Below are positions 27,124 through 33,028 of a stretch of 33,028 bases of DNA, piece by piece. The stretch comes from Clostridium acidisoli DSM 12555 (GTDB lineage: Bacteria; Bacillota; Clostridia; Clostridiales; Clostridiaceae). Numbering within the stretch: position 1 is the first letter of the stretch; each line of letters begins with the position of its first letter. The notes under the pieces are model-generated. The model did not search any database and was not told where the DNA came from. It saw nothing but the letters and a program-made list of their open reading frames with translations. Location: positions 1-33,028 of the forward strand of contig NZ_FWXH01000022.1 in NCBI RefSeq assembly GCF_900176305.1, given 5' to 3'. The translations under genes were made by a program, and so were the position numbers.

Positions 27124-27975
27124 CTAAATTAATTTTCCTTTCACTACTCTGTCATTACTTGATAAGTCCTTAATGCATATAACATCTTTAAATCCGCTGT
27201 CTTTCATTAGCTTCATCACTTCTTCTTTTTGATCATATCCAATTTCAAATAGTAACGTACCACCTGTATTTAAAACTTCCTTAGATTGTATTACTAACTT
27301 TCTATAAAAATAGAGTCCATCTTCTCCACCACAAAGTGCTATAAATGGTTCATAATTTTTAACATCTTCCATAAGTGTGTCTATTATATCTTTTTTTATA
27401 TAAGGAGGATTTGAAACCACAACGTCAAACTTTTCCTTATTTTTAATTGCATCAGACAATAAATCACTTTTATTAACCTTTATCCTATGGTTAAGTTTGT
27501 GCTTATTCACGTTCTCTTCAGTAACTTCTAATGCAATATCTGAAATATCATAACATATTACATTGGTTGCCTCCTCATAATATGCTATAGCTACGCCAAT
27601 GGCTCCACTTCCACAGCATACATCACATATGTTTTTGTAATTATTTATTTTAATTTCCTTTAGAGTTTCTTCAACAAGTATTTCTGTATCCCCTCTTGGT
27701 ATAAGCACTCCTTCTTTTATAAAGAAATCTATACCCATAAACTCAGCCTGCTTAATGATGTATTTAACCGGCATTTTTTTCTCTCTTAGTTTTATTAGCC
27801 TAATATATTCATCTGCAATTTTATCTTCAACTGTCATATCTCTATTTGTAATTATGAACAATTTATCTACATTTAAAGCCTCTCCTAATAGCAGCTGAGC
27901 ATCTAACATATAGGTCTCTATATTTACTTTTTTTAAAGTGTCATATCCAAATTTCAAAAGTTCTTGAATTTTCAT
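27124..27975 (-). CDS. prmC: Release factor glutamine methyltransferase PrmC (HemK)
   Basis: 283 aa. It methylates the GGQ glutamine of release factors with S-adenosylmethionine. N-terminal helical domain at residues 1-75, then the SAM fold with VCCGSGAIGVAIAYY and the catalytic NPPY in VVSNPPYIKK. The ATG shares one base with the stop of the DUF1385 gene (TAATG), so the two are translationally coupled. prfA, its substrate gene, is next. Confidence 0.97.
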   Translation of the reverse strand: MKIQELLKFGYDTLKKVNIETYMLDAQLLLGEALNVDKLFIITNRDMTVEDKIADEYIRLIKLREKKMPVKYIIKQAEFMGIDFFIKEGVLIPRGDTEILVEETLKEIKINNYKNICDVCCGSGAIGVAIAYYEEATNVICYDISDIALEVTEENVNKHKLNHRIKVNKSDLLSDAIKNKEKFDVVVSNPPYIKKDIIDTLMEDVKNYEPFIALCGGEDGLYFYRKLVIQSKEVLNTGGTLLFEIGYDQKEEVMKLMKDSGFKDVICIKDLSSNDRVVKGKLI

Positions 27976-28889
27976 TAGTACTCTATTCCTTCCGCAGCCT
28001 TTAATGCTGTGATAGCTACTTCTAATTGGCTATCATCAGGTTCCCTTGTGGTAAGTTTTTGAAGCATAAGTCCAGGGTAAGTTAATAATCTTACTATTTT
28101 ATTATTGCTTCTTCCCATAATTTTTATTACTTCATAAGTAAGCCCTGATACTATTGGAAGCATTACAATTCTAGTGACAATTCTAAAGGTAAATGATCTC
28201 CACCCAGTGAGTGAAAAAAGGAATATGCTCACTATCATAACTAAAAACATAAAATTTGTTCCACACCTTGGATGAAACCTTGAATATTCTGCTGCATTAT
28301 TTGGCGTAAGCTCTTTGTTATTTTCATAGCAGAAAACAGTCTTGTGTTCTGCTCCATGATATTGAAATAACCTGTTTATGTCTTCCATTTTACCAATTAA
28401 AATAAGATACAAGAGAAATATACAAACTCTTATTAGCCCCTCTATTAAATTTAACACTATTGGGTTTTTAATGTTGAAAACTTTAAATATATTTGCAGAA
28501 AAAGTTGGCAATATGAAAAATATCCCTATGGCAAATACCATAGATACAACCATAGATACGCCCATAATAACATCCTGACCCTTGTCCTTAAATAACTTTT
28601 CTACAATTTTATCAAATTTGGATGGTGTCTCATCCTCCTCGTCTTCAAAAAACGATGCAGAGTAATTTAAAGTTTGTATACCTACTACCATAGATTCAAC
28701 AAGAGAAACAAAACCTCTTATTATAGGAAGACCTAAAATTTTATTTTTCTTTGTATATGGTATTGTTTCCTTAACATCTACTACTATGCTTCCATCACTT
28801 TTTCTTACTGCCGTAGCAATGCCTTTAGCCCCTCTCATCATTACGCCTTCAATTACAGCTTGACCACCTACTGTATTTCTTTTATCCAT
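27975..28889 (-). CDS. DUF1385 family membrane protein (YqhQ-like)
   Basis: 304 aa. Function unknown; widespread in Firmicutes, often called a putative metal-dependent enzyme. The N terminus GGQAVIEGVMMRGAKG is the family hallmark. A conserved block follows the first membrane helices: YHGAEHKTVFCYEN, then YSRFHPRCGTNFMF, with His, Glu and Cys that could bind metal. Four or five membrane helices. It lies 3 bases after tdk and overlaps prmC by one base, so the tdk-DUF1385-prmC-prfA order forms one operon, as in many clostridia. Confidence 0.93.
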   Translation of the reverse strand: MDKRNTVGGQAVIEGVMMRGAKGIATAVRKSDGSIVVDVKETIPYTKKNKILGLPIIRGFVSLVESMVVGIQTLNYSASFFEDEEDETPSKFDKIVEKLFKDKGQDVIMGVSMVVSMVFAIGIFFILPTFSANIFKVFNIKNPIVLNLIEGLIRVCIFLLYLILIGKMEDINRLFQYHGAEHKTVFCYENNKELTPNNAAEYSRFHPRCGTNFMFLVMIVSIFLFSLTGWRSFTFRIVTRIVMLPIVSGLTYEVIKIMGRSNNKIVRLLTYPGLMLQKLTTREPDDSQLEVAITALKAAEGIEY

Positions 28890-28892
28890 ATT

Positions 28893-29477
28893 TTACACCC
28901 CATCTTTTGGAACCTCATGACACTTTCTACATCTAGCTTCATATGACTCTGTAGCTCCTATAAGTACAATTTCACCATTATAATTTGCTGGTTTTCCATC
29001 AATAAGTCTTTGAGTTCTAGTAGCCGGATTCCCGCAAACCATACAAATTGCTTGTATTTTATCAACAAATTCAGCAGCTGCCATAAGTTTTGGAACGCAA
29101 CCAAATGGCTCGCCTCTAAAATCCATGTCAAGTCCTGCACATATAACCCTTTTGTTATCATCTGCAATTTTATTTAATATTTCAACTATGTTATCATCAA
29201 AAAATTGGACTTCATCCACAGCTACTACTTCTGTATCTTCCTCCAATAGTTTTATTATATCATTACTGTGTTTTATTGGAATAGCATCTTCCTTTTCTCC
29301 GCAGTGAGAAACCACATCGTCTTTACTATATCTAACATCAATTTCAGGTTTAAATACCTGAACCTTTTGTCTAGCTATTTTTGCTCTTCTTATTCTTCTT
29401 ATTAATTCCTCAGATTTTCCACTGTACATCGGTCCAACAATTACCTCTATCCAGCCATGATTTTTGGGTCCGTACAT
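28893..29477 (-). CDS. tdk: Thymidine kinase
   Basis: 194 aa type II thymidine kinase for thymidine salvage. P-loop [10 protein letters not shown] at residues 15-24, Walker-B-like [25 protein letters not shown], and zinc Cys pairs CMVCG and CRKCH. AGGAGG lies before the ATG. It is first in its operon and divergent from rpmE, as in B. subtilis (rpmE-tdk-prfA region). Confidence 0.98.
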   Translation of the reverse strand: MYGPKNHGWIEVIVGPMYSGKSEELIRRIRRAKIARQKVQVFKPEIDVRYSKDDVVSHCGEKEDAIPIKHSNDIIKLLEEDTEVVAVDEVQFFDDNIVEILNKIADDNKRVICAGLDMDFRGEPFGCVPKLMAAAEFVDKIQAICMVCGNPATRTQRLIDGKPANYNGEIVLIGATESYEARCRKCHEVPKDGV

Positions 29478-29623
29478 ATTTTCATTTCCTCCTTAAGATT
29501 ATGGACTATAAATACAATATATATTCTATCAGATGTAATATATTTATTAAAGAGTGTATGAAATATAGTTACAAGTTCTTCGCAAATTCTTACTATTACG
29601 GCCTAAATTACCTAATAGTTTTA

Positions 29624-29653
29624 TTGACTATGCTCTTATCTGTGTGCTATAAT
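29624..29653 (+). promoter_or_regulatory. Promoter of rpmE
   Basis: TTGACT (29624-29629), an 18-base spacer and TATAAT (29648-29653), with a TGn extension (TGC) before the -10. The ATG follows about 50 bases later. The tdk-rpmE gap otherwise shows no gene. Confidence 0.7.
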
Positions 29654-29704
29654 GTTAAAGTTGATATTGTAGTTATTATCGTGTATTTGAAAGAGGTGAA
29701 AAAC

Positions 29705-29917
29705 ATGAAAGAAGGCATACATCCAGAATACCATCATGACACAGTTGTTAAATGTGCATGTGGAAATACTTTTACAACTGGTTCTACTAAAAAAGAACTT
29801 AAAGTTGATATTTGTTCAAATTGCCATCCTTTCTTCACTGGACGTCAGAATTTTGTTGACGTTGGTGGTAGAGTTGAAAGATTCAGAAAGAAATACAACT
29901 TATCAGAGGAAGAATAA
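29705..29917 (+). CDS. rpmE: Ribosomal protein bL31
   Basis: 70 aa. The start at 29705 has AGAGGTG 7 bases upstream; an open frame reaching back to 29381 is not coding. Zinc ligands are present: Cys17-x-Cys19 and Cys37-xx-Cys40 (VKCACGN and ICSNCHPF). It is therefore the zinc-containing form (bL31A), whose zinc-free paralogue is usually under Zur control elsewhere. The C-terminal [11 protein letters not shown] is typical. Confidence 0.97.
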   Translation: MKEGIHPEYHHDTVVKCACGNTFTTGSTKKELKVDICSNCHPFFTGRQNFVDVGGRVERFRKKYNLSEEE

Positions 29918-29930
29918 TATTTTGAATATT

Positions 29931-29959
29931 AAATGGGAAAGATTTTATCTTTCCCATTT
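29931..29959. terminator. Bidirectional terminator between rpmE and rho
   Basis: AAATGGGAAAGAT (29931-29943) pairs with ATCTTTCCCATTT (29947-29959) with a short TTT loop, followed on the plus strand by TTTTCTTTG. Its right arm overlaps the last codons of rho. Confidence 0.85.
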
Positions 29960-31495
29960 TTCTTTGTTTATAATATCTATTAAATCCTTATTGTTTTTTG
30001 TTTCACTCATAAGGTTTATAATTTTTTCGGTTACACCTTGAGTGTTATTTTCATTATATAAAACTCTTCTAATTGAATATGCTGCATCGTATTCTTCTTG
30101 TGATAAAAGGAGTTTCTCTTTTCTAGTTCCAGATTTATAAATATCAATTGCAGGGAATATTCTTCTTTCTTGAAGTTTTCTATCTAAGTGAACTTCCATG
30201 TTTCCAGTACCCTTAAATTCTTCAAAAATCATGTCATCCATTCTGCTTCCAGTATCCACAAGTGCAGTAGCAAGTATTGTAAGACTTCCGCCTTCTTTGA
30301 TATTTCTTGCTGCTCCAAAGAACTTTTTAGGCATAAGTAAAGCACCTGGATCAAGACCACCTGACAATGTTCTTCCAGTTGGAGTTATAGTTAAATTGTA
30401 TGCTCTAGAAAGTCTTGTTAAACTGTCTAAAAGTATTACTACATCCTGACCTTGTTCAACCATTCTTTTAGCACGTTCTAATACCATATATGCTACTTTT
30501 GTATGGTGTTCTGGTTCTTCATCAAAAGTTGAATAAATAACTTCACCTTTTATTGAATCCTTCATATCTGTAACTTCTTCTGGTCTTTCATCAATTAAAA
30601 CCACGATAAGTTTAGCTTCTGGATGATTTAACGATATACTTTGAGCAACTGTTTTAAGAAGTGTAGTTTTACCAGCTTTAGGTGGTGCAACAATCATGCC
30701 TCTCTGTCCTTTACCTACAGGTGCCAAAATATCCATTAATCTTGTAGATAATTCTTTTTCATTCTTTTCAAGTTTAATTCTTTTATTAGGATAAATAGGT
30801 ACAAGTGTTTCAAAAGGTTTTCTTCTAACGGCTTTTTCTGGATGCTCACCATTTACACTTTGAACATATAGAAGTGCTTTAAACTTTTCTCCTTCTTTAG
30901 GAGTTCTTACTTTTCCTGAAACTTCATCACCTGTTTTTAAATTAAATCTCCTTATCTGAGATGGTGAAACATATATGTCATCAGGACCTGTTAAATAATT
31001 TTTGCCACGTAAAAATCCAAAATTATTGTTATCAACAAGTTCTAATACACCTTTTGCAGAATCCGAATCATGGACCATTTCTTTAAATTTGTCATCTTTT
31101 TCTTCCCTAACAAATCGTTCATTGCCACTTTTTTGAGTTTCCGTATTGCTTTTAGAAGTTTGACATTCAGGTTTTACACTGCTTGCATTGCCTATTGTAT
31201 TAATTTTTTTTACAGTTTCATTCTCTGATTTTTTTACAACTTCTTTTTCAATCGTTTTATTATTTTTATTTACTGTCTCTTCTTTATTTTCATTAGAAAT
31301 AACGTTTTCGCTACTTTTAGGCGTTATTTTTTCTCTAAGTACAACCCCATCCTTCTCAATAGATACAGGAGAAACTTTATTTATTTCCTCAATAAGCTCT
31401 TTTTTCTTAAACTTTGATAAGTTTTTTATTCCAAGCTTTTTTGCTATTTCTTTGATTTGGACAAGCGTCATGCTTTCTATGTCATCTTTACACAA
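29945..31495 (-). CDS. rho: Transcription termination factor Rho, with an N-terminal insert
   Basis: 516 aa, about 100 longer than E. coli Rho. Hexameric RNA-dependent ATPase that ends transcription. A Rho_N domain (residues 8-40, [20 protein letters not shown]) is followed by a hydrophilic Asn/Lys/Glu-rich insert at about 58-140, then the RNA-binding cold-shock fold ([16 protein letters not shown] at 149-164) and the ATPase with P-loop [10 protein letters not shown] (271-280). The start is TTG at 31495 with GGAGGTGG 7 bases upstream. The terminator shared with rpmE covers its 3' end. Confidence 0.97.
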   Translation of the reverse strand: MCKDDIESMTLVQIKEIAKKLGIKNLSKFKKKELIEEINKVSPVSIEKDGVVLREKITPKSSENVISNENKEETVNKNNKTIEKEVVKKSENETVKKINTIGNASSVKPECQTSKSNTETQKSGNERFVREEKDDKFKEMVHDSDSAKGVLELVDNNNFGFLRGKNYLTGPDDIYVSPSQIRRFNLKTGDEVSGKVRTPKEGEKFKALLYVQSVNGEHPEKAVRRKPFETLVPIYPNKRIKLEKNEKELSTRLMDILAPVGKGQRGMIVAPPKAGKTTLLKTVAQSISLNHPEAKLIVVLIDERPEEVTDMKDSIKGEVIYSTFDEEPEHHTKVAYMVLERAKRMVEQGQDVVILLDSLTRLSRAYNLTITPTGRTLSGGLDPGALLMPKKFFGAARNIKEGGSLTILATALVDTGSRMDDMIFEEFKGTGNMEVHLDRKLQERRIFPAIDIYKSGTRKEKLLLSQEEYDAAYSIRRVLYNENNTQGVTEKIINLMSETKNNKDLIDIINKEKWER

Positions 31496-31765
31496 AAAGA
31501 AACCACCTCCATATTATATTTTTAGATATCAACTATTAGGGAATTTAAAAAGAATTAATAGAGATATGAATGTTATTAATATATTAAAATACACAAACTT
31601 TTTTAATTTTTGTTTAAATGTATTTCTATCTTATCTATAATAACCTTAAAATTGTTTTTAAACAATAGCTTTGACTTAATTTATATAATAAAATAGAAAA
31701 ATCATATAACTGTTTATACACTATACAATTTAATCTAACATATTTTAAGAATTACTTTTTAGAAT
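31496..31765. other. Gap upstream of rho with no visible gene
   Basis: Very AT-rich, with no convincing frame, hairpin or repeat. It must hold the rho promoter, which I cannot place with confidence. Confidence 0.4.
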
Positions 31766-32110
31766 TTATATCATAGCATAAATCATGCTATTTATATAAA
31801 TTTGTTTGTTTATTGTATCAGATATCATTTCAAACTCTCCTATAAAAAATACTGTTAAACCTGAATTTTCACATCCACTAGTAAACATCTTAGTGTTTCT
31901 AAAATCGTTTATTTTAAATTTATAGCAGTGATTCTTTCCACAAATTGGACATTTAATTTTAATGTTTATTTCAGCATGTCTAGTCAAATTAATTTTACAA
32001 TTTTCAAATTGTTCTCCACCATTTTTAATTTGAAAAATACTAAAATTAAAAATTCTATATTCTCCTACTTCACTTTTTAAAGCGAGACTTAAGTTAGTAT
32101 CACATAACAT
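31766..32110 (-). CDS. Hypothetical cysteine-containing protein, 114 aa
   Basis: No family recognised. The start at 32110 has a GGGGGG run 6 bases upstream; the frame is open to a GTG at 32134. Beta-rich composition. The motif CPICGKNHCYKF (Cys54, Cys57, His61, Cys62) plus Cys80 looks like a single zinc knuckle. Its neighbours are rho and an intergenic repeat region, which give no hint. No signal peptide or membrane segment is visible. Confidence 0.65.
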   Translation of the reverse strand: MLCDTNLSLALKSEVGEYRIFNFSIFQIKNGGEQFENCKINLTRHAEINIKIKCPICGKNHCYKFKINDFRNTKMFTSGCENSGLTVFFIGEFEMISDTINKQIYINSMIYAMI

Positions 32111-32163
32111 AGTTTCCCCCCCAAATAACTTCACATACCCAAAACGTATAAAATTTTACTCTG

Positions 32164-32246
32164 TTTATCCGATGACTACCATCCGTAACACTCCCATCTT
32201 CTTCAAAGTGGGAGATAACGGCTGCTACGTCTCTGGATAACGATTT
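32164..32246 (-). repeat. Family A intergenic repeat, copy A2 (83 bp)
   Basis: Inverted copy of 20885-20967, same length, five differences. It opens a non-coding stretch of about 700 bases between the 114-aa gene and pyrG made up almost entirely of repeat modules and hairpins. Confidence 0.9.
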
Positions 32247-32250
32247 CTAA

Positions 32251-32282
32251 GTTTCAGATGGAGAAAAAACTGCACCTGAAAC
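32251..32282. repeat. Hairpin next to repeat A2
   Basis: GTTTCAG (32251-32257) and CTGAAAC (32276-32282) with an 18-base loop. A second small stem ACTCC/GGAGT lies at 32321-32341. Both are non-coding links between A2 and the family B unit. Confidence 0.5.
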
Positions 32283-32395
32283 CAAGAACTCTGTTTATAT
32301 TATTCTATAAAATTTTAAAAACTCCTTCATATAGATGGAGTAATTTATCTTTAATTGCAGCTTTTTCATAATAGTGAGAAATTGCGAAGTACATC

Positions 32396-32790
32396 GGTTA
32401 AAGATTTTCATCATAGCTAAAGCTAGATGAAAAGATTAACGAAAGCCTTCGGCTAGATGGAAGAATTGACGAGGCTAATGCCGTCAAAAGTGATAGAAGT
32501 TACTTATGTATCAGGTAGTTGTGTTTTTAGGCGTAGCCTATGATGCTAACATTATGGTTAGTATTGCAATAAAGTGAAACTTGCACTCAGATAGGGTTTT
32601 GGGTTTGACACCATCTAAGTGCAAGTTTCACTAATATCCAGCGCGCAGCATAGCATAGAAAAATCATCCTAACCCTTTTGCTGCAAGCAAATTCTCTCAC
32701 CATTAACGGCATTACCGTTAATTCTTTAATCTTGCCACTCTGGCAATCTTTCACCTTTTTACTCACGCAGTAGAGTAAAAATCTTTAACC
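32396..32790. mobile_element. Family B unit with terminal inverted repeats (MITE-like), copies B3 and B2
   Basis: The 395-base unit starts GGTTAAAGATTTT (32396-32408) and ends with its exact complement AAAATCTTTAACC (32778-32790). The left half (B3) matches 23812-23870 and the right half (B2, inverted) matches 4304-4374. Between them are stems AGCC/GGCT, TTGAC/GTCAA with GGC/GCC, GGC/GCC in TAGGCGTAGCCTA, CTAAC/GTTAG and a 20-bp stem. There is no frame of note and no transposase. No target duplication was seen. Confidence 0.6.
32573..32632. repeat. 20-bp hairpin inside the family B unit
   Basis: The arms 32573-32592 and 32613-32632 (AGTGAAACTTGCACT core) pair at 19 of 20 positions around a 20-base loop. 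No T tract follows. It lies between the B3 and B2 halves. Confidence 0.8.
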
Positions 32791-32829
32791 AGTTGCCTCG
32801 CACTTTCTTCATAATTACAACCTTACATA

Positions 32830-33028
32830 TTATTTATTTTTTAAAGCTGCTTTTATAAATTCTCTGAATAATGGATGTGGTCTATTTGGTCTTGATTTAA
32901 ATTCAGGATGGAACTGAACTCCAACAAACCAAGGATGATCCTTAACCTCAACTATTTCTACTAATCTATCATCTGGGCTTGTACCTGCTAGTATAAGTCC
33001 ATTTTCTATTAATTGCTCTCTAAATTCA
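32830..33028 (-). CDS. pyrG: CTP synthase, C-terminal part (cut by window edge)
   Basis: Only the last 65 codons are in the window; the gene continues beyond 33028. The translation reads [17 protein letters not shown], then [20 protein letters not shown] and [12 protein letters not shown] before the TAA. FHPEF holds the His and Glu of the glutamine amidotransferase triad. PyrG makes CTP from UTP and glutamine. Its place upstream of rho matches the B. subtilis order. Confidence 0.95.
   Translation of the reverse strand, partial: EFREQLIENGLILAGTSPDDRLVEIVEVKDHPWFVGVQFHPEFKSRPNRPHPLFREFIKAALKNK

Noticed and set aside
29381-29704. Long upstream extension of rpmE
   Set aside because: It overlaps tdk on the other strand and precedes the rpmE promoter and ribosome binding site; bL31 is complete from 29705.
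32396-32790. CRISPR array
   Set aside because: The repeated modules differ in length and order, are inverted relative to each other, and have no regular spacers or cas genes.
32150-32825. Degraded insertion sequence or transposase
   Set aside because: No frame in any direction shows transposase motifs; only short terminal repeats are present.

Overview
The window is a low-GC, AT-rich chromosomal segment from an endospore-forming member of the Firmicutes, most likely Clostridium sensu stricto. The evidence is the sporulation genes (yyaC, spoIIID, spoIIQ, spoIID), a clostridial-type thiolase (thlA) with its own strong promoter, strong GGAGG ribosome binding sites, several TTG starts, and a gene order that matches the Bacillus subtilis rho / prfA / ywlC / upp / atp / murAA / spoIID / spoIIID / mbl neighbourhood. 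Nearly all genes lie on the minus strand. I see no phage, insertion sequence, CRISPR array or rRNA.

Layout from left to right. Positions 1-257 hold three minus-strand tRNAs (Tyr, Val, Thr in order of transcription). Positions 421-1683 hold a hypothetical membrane-anchored protein and yyaC. Positions 1774-5560 are the sporulation and shape block mbl, spoIIID, spoIIQ, spoIID. Positions 5836-7924 are murA and ywmB. Positions 8095-14784 are the complete F-type ATP synthase operon atpIBEFHAGDC, read leftwards, with a promoter candidate in front and a strong terminator behind. thlA follows at 15170-16348, with a consensus promoter and a candidate Rex operator. Next come wecB, a wecA/tagO-type transferase and a dCMP deaminase (16492-19203). 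The only plus-strand operon is a znuCB-like metal ABC transporter (19411-20875) behind a candidate Zur box. Positions 21021-23708 are upp, rpiB, a ywlE-type phosphatase and the Sua5/YwlC tRNA-modification enzyme. A ZIP transporter, a hypothetical membrane protein, prfA, prmC, a DUF1385 protein and tdk run from 24528 to 29477. rpmE (plus) and rho (minus) converge at about 29.9 kb. A small cysteine-containing protein follows, and the window ends in the 3' end of pyrG.

The genes are mainly housekeeping: energy conversion (atp, thlA), wall synthesis (murA, wecAB, mbl), translation (tRNAs, rpmE, prfA, prmC, ywlC), nucleotide salvage (upp, tdk, dCMP deaminase, pyrG), transcription termination (rho), zinc or manganese import (znuCB, ZIP) and engulfment or mother-cell sporulation functions.

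The less expected content is between the genes. Two families of dispersed, hairpin-rich intergenic repeats occur. Family A has two 83-bp copies that are 78/83 identical, at 20885-20967 and, inverted, at 32164-32246. Family B is a modular chain of small stem-loops with at least five copies or partial copies near 4.3, 23.8, 24.4, 32.4 and 32.7 kb. One pair of family B copies (32396-32790) is bounded by a perfect 13-bp terminal inverted repeat, as in a MITE-like element, and one stem shows a compensatory base-pair change between copies. A 16-bp hairpin that hides the ribosome binding site of the ZIP transporter, and possible Zur and Rex operators, are the clearest regulatory candidates.
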